Part shown: piece by piece, positions 7,900 through 15,022 of the stretch
Layout of the letters: each line of letters begins with the position of its first letter
Position numbering within the stretch: position 1 is the stretch's first letter
Source of the DNA: Alphaproteobacteria bacterium
Lineage (GTDB): Bacteria > Pseudomonadota > Alphaproteobacteria > Rickettsiales > UBA8987
DNA: 21,152 nt
Reading direction: 5' to 3'
Assembly: GCA_023269645.1 (NCBI GenBank)
Contig: JAHFPR010000008.1
Coordinates: 1 to 21,152, forward strand
Notes under the pieces: generated by a model
Database searches by the model: none
Told to the model about the DNA's origin: nothing
Seen by the model: the letters and a program-made list of their open reading frames with translations, nothing else
Position numbers and translations under genes: made by a program

Positions 7900-8295
7900 T
7901 TACTCACTGCATATCACCACAAACGCCAGTGCCGTATCGCCCTCATCACTTAGGGAAAGATGCACCGTGGCGGGCTTTCCCCCCGCAAGCGCGGAAAGCG
8001 TTTCCGCCGCCGCGCCGGTGAGGATGGCTACGGGTTTTCCTGTCGCATCGTTGGTGATGCTGATTTCCGTGAAGGCCGCCCGCGCGCCGATGCCTGTTCC
8101 CAGTGCCTTGGCGACGGCCTCCTTCGCCGCGAACCGTTTGGCGAGATAGCGTATTTCCGCTGCATCAGACTTCGTGCGAAACTGCGCGATTTCCGCTGTG
8201 CTGCATACCCGCGCGAGGAACCGCTCGCCCGTATCGCGGTAAAGCTCTGCGATGCGCGCGATGCTGACGATGTCTGTGCCGATTCCGAGGATCAT
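7900..8295 (-). CDS. acpS: Holo-[acyl-carrier-protein] synthase
   Basis: 131 aa, close to the usual ~126. It transfers 4'-phosphopantetheine from CoA to the serine of acyl carrier protein, activating fatty acid synthesis; it is cytoplasmic and trimeric. GIGTDIVSIARI carries the metal-binding Asp8, and RFAAKEAVAKALGTG carries Glu59, the second Mg2+ ligand. The C-terminal strand ALAFVVICSE is typical. The start at 8295 gives the canonical MILGIGTD N-terminus. Upstream in-frame ATGs (8325, 8322) would add residues translated from the heptamer repeat B1, and no good ribosome binding site is visible for either choice. It is the last gene of rpoZ-rel-pdxJ-acpS; pdxJ-acpS adjacency is common in Proteobacteria. 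Confidence 0.93.
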   Translation of the reverse strand: MILGIGTDIVSIARIAELYRDTGERFLARVCSTAEIAQFRTKSDAAEIRYLAKRFAAKEAVAKALGTGIGARAAFTEISITNDATGKPVAILTGAAAETLSALAGGKPATVHLSLSDEGDTALAFVVICSE

Positions 8296-8296
8296 T

Positions 8297-8347
8297 AAGA
8301 TGGATGATAGATGTTTTTCCATCATCTATCATCCATAATCTATCATC
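8297..8347. repeat. Heptamer palindrome B1 (RGATGAT) between pdxJ and acpS
   Basis: ATGGATGATAGATG (8300-8313) and CATCTATCATCCAT (8323-8336) are perfect inverted repeats. The right side extends as tandem heptamers CATCATC-TATCATC-CATAATC-TATCATC. It fills the whole pdxJ-acpS gap and overlaps the pdxJ stop codon (8343-8345). Confidence 0.75.
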
Positions 8348-9209
8348 TTTTTGCCGCATCCATCCGCGCCCGTATTTCCCGCACCGTCGCGCCGAGGCCG
8401 ATGAATACCGCTTCGCCGATGAGGAAATGCCCGATATTGAGTTCGCGCATCTGGGGGATGGCGGCCACTGCACCGACATTTTCAAAGTTCAGTCCGTGCC
8501 CCGCATGGCATTCGAGGCCGAGTTTTGCGGTGAGGGAAGCCGCCTCAACCAATCGGTTAAGTTCGGGAAAACCCTCTCCCGTGTGCGGGAGAGGGCAGGG
8601 TGAGGGCATCGCTCCACCAGCAATGCCCTCACCGGAGATCCGGCCAGCAAGTTGGCTCGGATTTCCTCCTCCCCCGCACACGGGAGAGGAGATATTATGG
8701 CAATAGCTTCCCGTATGCAGCTCCACCACCGGCGCGCCCGCTGCCACTGCCGCTTCCAGTTGGCGCGGATCGGGATCAATGAACAGGGAAACGCGGATGC
8801 CCGCATTGCTGAGTTTTTGAATGTACGGCTTCAGGGTGAGAAGATTCCCAGCGACGTCCAGGCCCCCCTCGGTGGTGAGCTCCATGCGCTTTTCCGGCAC
8901 CAGGCATACGGCATGGGGCTTCGTTTTCAGGGCAATGGCGAGCATCTCCTCAGTGGCCGCCATTTCGAGATTGAGCGGGGCATCCACCTCCGCCATCAGG
9001 CGCGCGATATCCTCGTCGCGGATATGCCGCCGATCCTCGCGCAGATGCGCCGTGATGCCGTCCGCCCCCGCCGCGATGGCCTCCTGCGCCGCACGGACAG
9101 GATCAGGATGGAACCCGCCCCGCGCATTCCGCAGCGTGGCCACGTGGTCGATGTTGAGGCCGAGGCGCAAGCGAGAGTTCGGAGTTCGGAGTTCGGAGTT
9201 CAGTACCAT
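8343..9209 (-). CDS. pdxJ: Pyridoxine 5'-phosphate synthase with a repeat-encoded insertion
   Basis: 288 aa; the family is usually ~240. PdxJ condenses 1-deoxyxylulose 5-phosphate with 3-amino-2-oxopropyl phosphate to pyridoxine 5'-phosphate (DXP-dependent vitamin B6 pathway) in a TIM barrel. Conserved blocks are all present: LGLNIDHVATLRNARGG, HLREDRRHI, NLEMAATEEM, CLVPEKR, TTEGGLDV, VSLFIDPD, VELHTGSY, HAGHGLNFENV, ELNIGHFLIGEAVF. About 40 extra residues (~174-213) are encoded by repeat D and sit just after HTGSY, in a loop before the next helix. The first residues (LNSELRTPNS) come from heptamer arm A2. The ATG at 9209 is just beyond that arm and has only a weak GGA upstream. Longer starts would translate repeat C3. 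The intact motifs suggest a working enzyme. Confidence 0.92.
   Translation of the reverse strand: MVLNSELRTPNSRLRLGLNIDHVATLRNARGGFHPDPVRAAQEAIAAGADGITAHLREDRRHIRDEDIARLMAEVDAPLNLEMAATEEMLAIALKTKPHAVCLVPEKRMELTTEGGLDVAGNLLTLKPYIQKLSNAGIRVSLFIDPDPRQLEAAVAAGAPVVELHTGSYCHNISSPVCGGGGNPSQLAGRISGEGIAGGAMPSPCPLPHTGEGFPELNRLVEAASLTAKLGLECHAGHGLNFENVGAVAAIPQMRELNIGHFLIGEAVFIGLGATVREIRARMDAAKR
8572..8689. repeat. Multi-hairpin palindromic element D inside pdxJ
   Basis: 118 bases. The outer arms CCTCTCCCGTGTGCGGG (8573-8589) and CCCGCACACGGGAGAGG (8673-8689) are a perfect 17-base inverted repeat. Inside are GGTGAGGGCAT (8599-8609) paired with ATGCCCTCACC (8623-8633), and ATCCGGCCA/TGGCTCGGAT. It is read in frame through pdxJ without stops, adding about 40 residues. 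Confidence 0.85.
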
Positions 9210-9233
9210 TATATTTCCATTAGTATTTTTACC

Positions 9234-10279
9234 GTCATTCCCGCGAAGGCGGGAATCCATGTCGCCGCATCGCGGCGAAGCTACTCTGTGTACCGATTAC
9301 CCCGTCCAATATTACATGACGCGCAAAGTGATCGGAGATTCTCTTCCACTGTTCTTCCGCCTTTTGACCAGGGGAGTATATGGTCAACATGGAGTTCGCA
9401 GCCCAAATGGGTTGCAGGCGATGCGCCGCATAATACGCAACGAAAATTGTCGCGGTGAAGAATTTTGAAACGAAGGCCGATGGAAAGACTGCGTTTCTCT
9501 TTTATAATTTCTTTTGGTTTGGTAATGTGTGGTGAAATTACTTCTGGTACAGGTTGCTCGCCTACGCTTGCTGTTGTAGATAGATTACTATCGGAATTGG
9601 CATATTTGACGAATGCACTCAGGGCGCTTCTCCATTTACCCCATTTCTTTTCGTAAGCCGTTGCCTTAATGGTAGATGGTGGCTTATTCATTTCGCCGTA
9701 AATAGGTTGTCTACCGTAATGAGTCCAAACTTGTAATAAATTTTCTCGGTATTCGTCATCGGTGTATCTTTTTCCTTTATTAGGAACTTCTAGTCCTGCT
9801 TGTTTCATGGCTTTATTCCAAGAACCAAGCCTCCTAGCAATTGTTATTGCACACACTCTTCCGTACAGATTAAATGTTTCCGTTGTAAGCGGTTGACCCT
9901 CAAACATGGCCGCCACTCGATGCAATTCTGCAATAAGTTCATCATCAGTAAATCGTTGAGCAGTCAATTTTTGAGTGCCAATACCCGCTTGCTTGAGAGC
10001 TTTTCTTGACCATCGATTTTCAAGACCCGCACGTTCAAGAGCATTTTTCCACCCGCCAAAACGCTTGCTAATTGTACTGAATGATGCCTTGGAATGTTTA
10101 TCAAATTCCTGTCTTGTAATCCGTTCGGTGCTGATTAAATTGGCAACACGCTGCATTTCACGGATGAGTTCTTCATCCGAGTAATCCGTCAGCCGGTTCA
10201 GTTCAAATTTTATTTCTTTGTTCATAGCGTTCTTTTGCCGCTTCGCGGCAACATGGGTTCCCGCCTTCGCGGGAATGAC
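9234..10279. mobile_element. Double-hairpin element C3 split by an HNH endonuclease gene
   Basis: The left end has GTCATTCCCGC-gaa-GGCGGGAATCCATG, then hairpin GCCGC-atc-GCGGC. The right end is the inverted copy (GCCGC-tt-CGCGGC, then CATGGGTTCCCGCC-ttc-GCGGGAATGAC). The left core GAAGCTA recurs in the centre of the uninterrupted copy C5 (minus strand), indicating one element opened at its core. The HNH stop codon lies within that core sequence. Confidence 0.65.
9281..10225 (-). CDS. HNH homing-type endonuclease with three N-terminal DNA-binding repeats
   Basis: 314 aa. The C-terminal HNH nuclease domain (~250-314) has CVLC (263-266), HVDHILPW (279-286), a following GG, NLRSLC (296-301) and CASCN (301-305), so both the zinc-knuckle cysteines and the catalytic His are present. 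Upstream are three ~55-residue repeats (about 10-70, 88-147, 152-206) with the pattern (Y/F)(S/T)D(D/E)E...W..A(L/M)..AGL, matching the homing-endonuclease-associated repeat family and probably reading DNA. Base composition is clearly more AT-rich than the flanks, indicating transfer. It sits between rel and pdxJ on the operon strand, inside the nested repeats C3 and A2. The stop codon falls in the repeat core and there is no strong ribosome binding site. A classical intron or intein host is not visible. Confidence 0.88.
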   Translation of the reverse strand: MNKEIKFELNRLTDYSDEELIREMQRVANLISTERITRQEFDKHSKASFSTISKRFGGWKNALERAGLENRWSRKALKQAGIGTQKLTAQRFTDDELIAELHRVAAMFEGQPLTTETFNLYGRVCAITIARRLGSWNKAMKQAGLEVPNKGKRYTDDEYRENLLQVWTHYGRQPIYGEMNKPPSTIKATAYEKKWGKWRSALSAFVKYANSDSNLSTTASVGEQPVPEVISPHITKPKEIIKEKRSLSIGLRFKILHRDNFRCVLCGASPATHLGCELHVDHILPWSKGGRTVEENLRSLCASCNIGRGNRYTE

Positions 10280-10313
10280 GGAGTTTTACTGAACTCCGAA
10301 CTCCGACCACTCC

Positions 10314-12509
10314 CTAATACCTATCCACATCCTGCACAATCGAGCGCGTGCGCAGCATGGCCATGATGGATTTGAGGTGTTCGATGTCTTTCACGTCCAC
10401 GTCCACCACCATTTCGTAGAAATCCGGCGCGCGGTTGGTGATGCGGATGTTGGTGATGTTGCTTTCGGCGTGGGCGATGGTGTTGGCGAGGTCGGCCAGC
10501 GCGCCCGTCTGGTTGGAAAGCACGACGTGGATGCGCCCGCTGAACATTTCCTCGCCGGTATCCTTCTGCCAGCTCACATCCACCCAGCGTTCGGGGGAAT
10601 CCACGAAATTCTCCAGTTCCTTGCAATCCGCCGCGTGGAGCGTCACCCCCTTGCCGGTGTTCACGATGCCGACGATTTTCTCGCCGGGCAGCGGGTGGCA
10701 GCAGCCCGCGAAATGGATCGCCATGCCGGGGATGAGGCCGGTGACGGGCAGTGCCATTCCCCCGCCCTCCGCCTTTTTTTCCTTGTGTCCCAGCCCGAAG
10801 CGCGAGAGCAGCGAGGATTTGCGCGGCTTGAATTTCTCCGGGAACAGCGCCTTCACCACCTCCTGACGCTGCTGCACCCCCTCGCCGATGGCGGCGTATA
10901 AATCCTCCAGCTTTTCCTTGCGGAACTCCGGCAGCAGGGGTTTGAGCTTTTCCTCGTGCAATTCTTCCTCGATGCCCAGCACCGCCTGCTCCAGCATGGA
11001 TTTTCCGAGGCGCACATATTCGCCGCGCTGCTGCAGGCGCAGGATGCGCCGGATTTCCGCTTTCGCGCGCCCCGTCACCACGAAATGCTCCCACGAGGGC
11101 GCGGGCTGCTGCGATTTGGAGGTGAGAATCTCCACCTGGTCGCCGTTTTTAAGCTGGGTGCGTAGCGGCATGATGCGGCTGTTGATTTTTGCGCCCACGG
11201 TCGAACGCCCCACTTCCGTATGCACCGCGAAGGCGAAATCCACCGGGGTCGCGCCGCGCGGCAGGGCGATCAAATCGCCCTTGGGGGTGAAGCAGAACAC
11301 CTGATCCTGATACATTTCCAGCCGCGTGTTCTCCATGAACTCTTCGGGGCGGGCGGTGTTCTCGATGATGTTGAGCAGTTCGCGCACCCATTTGAACTGC
11401 TTGCCGTCCGTGCTGTAATCACGGTCCTGCTTATAGCTCCAGTGCGCCGCCACGCCCATCTCCGCTATTTCGTGCATTTCCCTGGTGCGTATCTGGATTT
11501 CAACGCGCTGGTTTTCCGGCCCCATCACCACGGTGTGGATGGACTGGTAGCCGTTGCTTTTGGGGGTGCTGATGTAATCCTTGAATTTGCCGGGAACGGT
11601 ATGGTACACGGCGTGGATCGCGCCCAGCACACGGTAGCAATCCTGCACGTTGTTCACCAGGATGCGGAAGGCGGTGATGTCCGAGAGCATCTCGAAGCTG
11701 ATGTTTTTGCGCTGCATTTTGCGCCAGATGGCGTAGGGGCGTTTTTCGCGGCCTTTGACTTCCGCCGGGATGCCCTCCGCGTCCAGCAGTTCCTTCAGCT
11801 CCACGGTGGTGCGGGTGATGCGGTCTGTGCCCGATTCCCGCAGGTATTCCATGCGGCTGGTGACGGAGGCGTGCCCCTCCGGAACCAGCTCGCGGAAGGC
11901 AATATCCTCCAGCTCGTCCTTCACGCGCTGCATACCGATGCGCTCGGCCAGTGCCGCGTAAATATCCAGCGTTTCGCGCGCGATGCGCTGGCGTTTGGGC
12001 GGCTTTTTGATGAAATGCAGTGTGCGCATATTGTGGAGGCGATCCGCCAGTTTCACCAGCAGCACACGGATGTCCTCCGAAATCGCCAGCAGCAGCTTGC
12101 GGAAATTCTCGGCCTGGTGCTCGTCGTAGCTCTGGCTTTCCAGGCGGGTCAGCTTGGTGACACCGTCCACCAGCCGGGCGATGTCCTCGCCGAAGCTGCG
12201 CTTGATGTCCTCCAGCGTGGCGGTGGTATCCTCCACCGTATCGTGCAGGAGGGCGGTGATGATGGTGCTGGTATCGAGTTTGAACTCTGTCAGGATTTCC
12301 GCCACTTCCAGCGGGTGGTGGAAATAGGCATCTCCGGAATGGCGACGCTGGTCGCCGTGGTGCTGCACGGCGAATTCCATCGCGCGCTCTACCGCGTCGC
12401 GGTCGCATTTCGGATCGTAGGCGGAGAGTTTCTCAAGGAGCGGGGCGACCAGCTTCTTCGGATCAGCCGGGGGCAAGGTTGCTTCTGATACCGTGCCTGT
12501 CATAATCAA
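10314..12509 (-). CDS. rel: Bifunctional (p)ppGpp synthetase/hydrolase (Rel/SpoT family)
   Basis: 731 aa, full length. It makes and degrades the alarmone (p)ppGpp in the stringent response. The HD hydrolase domain (~30-190) has HHPLEVA (64-70) and HDTVEDT (89-95). The synthetase domain (~235-360) includes KGREKRPYAIWRKM and GKFKDYISTPKSNGYQS; the basic RxKD-like form (KFKD) is that of bifunctional enzymes rather than RelA. A TGS domain follows (~401-460, DQVFCFTPKGDL), then a helical and zinc-finger region with HFAGCCHPLPGEK (~594), and an ACT domain (~655-731, SNQTGALADLANTIAHAESN). It directly follows rpoZ on the same strand, the usual order. Repeat A3 lies in the 76-base gap to rpoZ. ATG 12503 (MTGTV) is an alternative start. 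Confidence 0.96.
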   Translation of the reverse strand: MIMTGTVSEATLPPADPKKLVAPLLEKLSAYDPKCDRDAVERAMEFAVQHHGDQRRHSGDAYFHHPLEVAEILTEFKLDTSTIITALLHDTVEDTTATLEDIKRSFGEDIARLVDGVTKLTRLESQSYDEHQAENFRKLLLAISEDIRVLLVKLADRLHNMRTLHFIKKPPKRQRIARETLDIYAALAERIGMQRVKDELEDIAFRELVPEGHASVTSRMEYLRESGTDRITRTTVELKELLDAEGIPAEVKGREKRPYAIWRKMQRKNISFEMLSDITAFRILVNNVQDCYRVLGAIHAVYHTVPGKFKDYISTPKSNGYQSIHTVVMGPENQRVEIQIRTREMHEIAEMGVAAHWSYKQDRDYSTDGKQFKWVRELLNIIENTARPEEFMENTRLEMYQDQVFCFTPKGDLIALPRGATPVDFAFAVHTEVGRSTVGAKINSRIMPLRTQLKNGDQVEILTSKSQQPAPSWEHFVVTGRAKAEIRRILRLQQRGEYVRLGKSMLEQAVLGIEEELHEEKLKPLLPEFRKEKLEDLYAAIGEGVQQRQEVVKALFPEKFKPRKSSLLSRFGLGHKEKKAEGGGMALPVTGLIPGMAIHFAGCCHPLPGEKIVGIVNTGKGVTLHAADCKELENFVDSPERWVDVSWQKDTGEEMFSGRIHVVLSNQTGALADLANTIAHAESNITNIRITNRAPDFYEMVVDVDVKDIEHLKSIMAMLRTRSIVQDVDRY

Positions 12510-12515
12510 GTGTCC

Positions 12516-12577
12516 AGAGTTCGGAGTTCGGAGTTCGGTTAAAAGTATAGCACACTGAACTCCGAACTCTGAACTCT
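12516..12577. repeat. Heptamer palindrome A3 between rpoZ and rel
   Basis: Left arm 12516-12538 is CRGAGTT heptamers, right arm 12555-12577 is their reverse complement, and the loop is 16 bases. Mismatches fall mainly at the A/G-variable position. It occupies nearly all of the rpoZ-rel gap. Confidence 0.85.
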
Positions 12578-12585
12578 AAACGCTT

Positions 12586-13101
12586 CTAGTCATCAACATC
12601 CAGGTTGTCTTCCTCGAAGGACATACCTTCCAGTGCCTTTTCGGCATCCTGCTTCACGCGGATGCCTTCCTCGGCATCGCTTTCCGCGTCAAGCTCGGCA
12701 TCGGCCAGAAGCTCGGCGGCGAATTCCTCGACCTCCTCTTCCATCGCGGGTTCTTCGCCCGGCTCCGCTTCGCTGTCGTTGATGTCCATTCCGGCGGCGG
12801 CTTCATCTTCGGAAAACAGCAATTCCTGCGGCATTGAGGATACCGGGGCGAGGTGCGGCACAACTTCCTCCATCTCGCGGCGTTTCTGGTAGAACTTCAC
12901 CAGATCATCCCGGAGTTGTGAAACCTTGATGGTGTCTTCTGCGATTTCACGGAGCGAAATCACCGTATCTTTCTCGCCCTTGCGCTCAATAGTAATGGGC
13001 GACCCGGAGGCAATATCCTTCGCACGCTGCGCGGCCAAGGCCACCAGCTCGAAGCGGTCATCCACTTTTATTACGCAATCTTCAATGGTTACACGTGCCA
13101 T
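12586..13101 (-). CDS. rpoZ: DNA-directed RNA polymerase omega subunit with long acidic tail
   Basis: 171 aa. The N-terminal ~70 residues match omega: MARVTIEDCVIKVDDRFELVALAAQRAKDI, then SPITIERKGEKDTVISLREIAE. Omega binds beta' and helps RNA polymerase assembly, and it forms part of a ppGpp site in Proteobacteria, which fits its place directly before rel. The remaining ~95 residues are low-complexity and strongly acidic (runs of Glu/Asp/Ala, ending EEDNLDVDD), making the protein about twice the E. coli length. The start is supported by an AGGAGAGAG ribosome binding site at 13105-13113. It is transcribed divergently from the DedA gene, so the promoter region is shared. Confidence 0.93.
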   Translation of the reverse strand: MARVTIEDCVIKVDDRFELVALAAQRAKDIASGSPITIERKGEKDTVISLREIAEDTIKVSQLRDDLVKFYQKRREMEEVVPHLAPVSSMPQELLFSEDEAAAGMDINDSEAEPGEEPAMEEEVEEFAAELLADAELDAESDAEEGIRVKQDAEKALEGMSFEEDNLDVDD

Positions 13102-13166
13102 AGCTCTCTCTCCTGGGGGTAAGGGGCACAGTGTTTAGCATAAATGCGGAATAATGCAAGGGATTC

Positions 13167-13194
13167 TTGAAAAACCGCCAGCGAACCCTATACT
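13167..13194 (+). promoter_or_regulatory. Sigma70-like promoter of the DedA-FNR pair
   Basis: TTGAAA (13167-13172), a 16-base spacer, and TATACT (13189-13194). It points to a transcript start near 13201 and so excludes the longer in-frame start at 13154. A CGGAG ribosome binding site at 13211-13215 precedes ATG 13223. Confidence 0.55.
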
Positions 13195-13222
13195 GCACCG
13201 GGTTTTTACACGGAGCGCGTTC

Positions 13223-13846
13223 ATGCAGCAATGGTTTCTCGATCTTATCCAGACACTCGGCTATCCGGGGATATTCCTGGCCACGCTGGTGGAAAATACG
13301 GTGCTGCCCGTGCCTTCGGAGCTGACACTCGTGCCCGCCGCAATGCTTGCCGCGCAAGGGCAGATGAGCTATGCCGGGGTGCTTTTCAGTGCGGTGGCGG
13401 GGATTGTCGCGGGGTCGCTGGTCAACTACTGGGTGGCAGTGAGGTTCGGGCGCGGATTGCTGATGCGTTACGGACGCTACATCCTGTTCAAGCCTTCGTG
13501 GCTGGCGAAAACGGAACGCTTTTTTGTGCGGTACGGAGCGGTTTCCATGCTTCTTGGCCGGCTGATACCGGGGTTTCGGCATTACCTTTCGTTCGTCGCG
13601 GGGCTTGGCCGCATGAAGCTGAAAACTTTTGTCCTCTGCACCGCGCTCGGTGGAACGATCTGGGTGGTTGCCGTGCTTGAAATCGCTATTCTGGCGCAGA
13701 AGGCGGAGGCGCAGATGGGCTTTGGCAGCCTCAAATTCATTCTGGGCGGGCTTGCCCTGCTGTTTCTCGCGGGCTACGTGGCCAGGGAGCGGCTGCTGGG
13801 CAGAACATCTGTGGAGGAGGAATCAATCCATGAATCCGACGCATGA
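13223..13846 (+). CDS. DedA/VTT-family membrane protein
   Basis: 207 aa inner-membrane protein. The N-terminal LGYPGIFLATLVENTVLPVPSEL is the hallmark re-entrant segment of DedA proteins. It is followed by GIVAGSLVNYWVAVRFGRGLL and by GRLIPGFRHYLSFVAGLGRM, which carries the conserved GRxxPGxR motif. Hydrophobic helices lie near 13-45, 55-75, 135-160 and 170-190. DedA proteins are linked to undecaprenyl-phosphate and lipid flipping and to membrane homeostasis; the substrate of this member is not evident. The start at 13223 is chosen over 13154 because of the promoter and ribosome binding site. The 3' end overlaps the next gene by 17 bases, so the two are very likely cotranscribed. Confidence 0.9.
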   Translation: MQQWFLDLIQTLGYPGIFLATLVENTVLPVPSELTLVPAAMLAAQGQMSYAGVLFSAVAGIVAGSLVNYWVAVRFGRGLLMRYGRYILFKPSWLAKTERFFVRYGAVSMLLGRLIPGFRHYLSFVAGLGRMKLKTFVLCTALGGTIWVVAVLEIAILAQKAEAQMGFGSLKFILGGLALLFLAGYVARERLLGRTSVEEESIHESDA

Positions 13847-14897
13847 AACAGATGTAGTGATTATCGGCGCAGGACCAGCGGGGCTGTTCGCCGTGTTCCA
13901 GTGCGGCATGATGAAGCTGCGCTGCCATGTGCTGGATGCGCTGGTCTTCCCCGGCGGGCAGTGCGCGGCACTCTACCCCGAAAAGCCCATCTACGATATT
14001 CCCGGCTATCCCAGCATTCTGGCGCAGGATCTGGTGGAAAAGCTGGAGCAACAGGCCGCGCCGTTTTCGCCGGTGTATCATCTGGGGGAACAGGTGGTGA
14101 AGGTGGAGTCCGGAGTTCAGAGTTCAGAGTTCGGCAAGGATAATCCTGAACTCCGAACTCCGAACTCTGACCACTTTCTTATCTCCACCTCCGCCGGAAC
14201 CACCATCGCCTGCAAGGCGATCCTCATCGCGGCGGGGTGCGGAGCGTTCGGGCCGAACAGGCCGCCGCTTTCCGGGCTGGAAGAGTATGAGAAAAGCGGG
14301 GCGGTGGCGTATCTGGTGCGCAGGCGCGAGGATTACCGGGGCAGGCGTGTGGTCATCGCGGGCGGGGGCGATTCCGCCGTGGACTGGGCGATTTCGCTCG
14401 TGGAAGTGGCCGCGCACGTCTATGTGGTGCATCGCCGCGATAAATTCCGCGCCGCGCCGGAGAGCGAGGAAAAACTCAAGGCACTTGCCGGGGCAGGGAA
14501 AATCGAACTGGTGATTCCCTATCAGCTTTCCGGGCTGGAAGGGGCGGGCGGCGCGCTTTCGGCGGTGCTCGTGAAAGACCTGGACGGGAACGAGAAAAAA
14601 CTCCCGGCGGATACGCTGCTGCCGTTCTACGGGCTGGCGATGGAGCTGGGGCCAATCGCGCAGTGGGGACTCAATCTCCATATGAAACATATCGAGGTAA
14701 ATCCGGCAACGCTTGAAACGAACATCCCCGGCATCTACGCTATCGGCGACATCGCCACCTATAAAAACAAGCTGAAGCTCATCGCTTGCGGCTTCGCGGA
14801 AGCGGCAATGGCCGCGCACGCCATCTATCCGCGCGTACATCCGGATAAGGCCTATCACTTTGAATATTCCACCACCAGCGGAGTGCCGGGAGCTTAG
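13830..14897 (+). CDS. Ferredoxin/flavodoxin-NADP+ reductase, thioredoxin-reductase-like type, with repeat insertion
   Basis: 355 aa flavoprotein that passes electrons between NADPH and ferredoxin. The FAD-binding IIGAGPAGL (residues 11-19) is followed by FPGGQCAALYPEKPIYDIPGYP, typical of the bacterial YumC-type FNR. The NADPH-binding VVIAGGGDSAVDWA lies near 171-184 and the FAD-binding GIYAIGDIATY near 301-311. There is no CxxC pair in the NADPH domain, which rules out thioredoxin reductase. The C-terminal TTSGVPG is also FNR-like. The start at 13830 has GGAGGAGG at 13813-13820 and overlaps the DedA stop. Residues ~93-114 (VQSSEFGKDNPELRTPNS) are encoded by heptamer palindrome A4, inserted in frame; without them the length is the usual ~334. 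Confidence 0.92.
   Translation: MNPTHETDVVIIGAGPAGLFAVFQCGMMKLRCHVLDALVFPGGQCAALYPEKPIYDIPGYPSILAQDLVEKLEQQAAPFSPVYHLGEQVVKVESGVQSSEFGKDNPELRTPNSDHFLISTSAGTTIACKAILIAAGCGAFGPNRPPLSGLEEYEKSGAVAYLVRRREDYRGRRVVIAGGGDSAVDWAISLVEVAAHVYVVHRRDKFRAAPESEEKLKALAGAGKIELVIPYQLSGLEGAGGALSAVLVKDLDGNEKKLPADTLLPFYGLAMELGPIAQWGLNLHMKHIEVNPATLETNIPGIYAIGDIATYKNKLKLIACGFAEAAMAAHAIYPRVHPDKAYHFEYSTTSGVPGA
14108..14171. repeat. Heptamer palindrome A4 inserted in the FNR gene
   Basis: Left arm 14108-14134 is CRGAGTT heptamers, the loop is about 10 bases (CAAGGATAAT), and right arm 14145-14171 is the reverse complement apart from changes mainly at the A/G position. It is read in frame and adds about 21 residues between two beta strands of the FAD domain. 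Confidence 0.9.
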
Positions 14898-14922
14898 GGT
14901 TGTGTGGTGCGCCATAGTGTTA

Positions 14923-14953
14923 CCAAATAATATTCTTACAGAACATTATTTGG
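14923..14953 (+). terminator. Possible terminator hairpin after the FNR gene
   Basis: CCAAATAAT and ATTATTTGG form a 9-base perfect stem with a 13-base loop, 26 bases after the FNR stop. The stem is AT-rich and no T-run follows, so termination is uncertain; it may be another small repeat. Confidence 0.35.
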
Positions 14954-15022
14954 TCTACGCTGCCTTCGGCGCGGCAACACAATCAAGCATTCCTCGCCGT
15001 AAGCAGTGGGGAATCCAACCCC

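Larger units (their letters stand above)
9175..10307. mobile_element. Nested composite: heptamer palindrome A2 enclosing double-hairpin C3 and an HNH gene
   Basis: The outermost arms are CRGAGTT heptamer arrays. TCGGAGTTCGGAGTTCAGTA (9186-9205) is the exact reverse complement of 10287-10306, a 20-base perfect inverted repeat. Other heptamer palindromes here have loops of 10-17 bases, whereas this loop is about 1.08 kb and holds element C3 and the HNH gene. The left arm overlaps the pdxJ N-terminus; the right arm ends 6 bases short of the rel stop codon. Confidence 0.7.

Noticed and set aside
11220..12488. 422-codon ORF antisense to rel
   Set aside because: GC-rich shadow frame of a well-supported gene; no recognisable domain or ribosome binding site.
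13154..13222. Longer DedA start at 13154
   Set aside because: It lies upstream of a good promoter (13167-13194), lacks a ribosome binding site and adds residues absent from the family.
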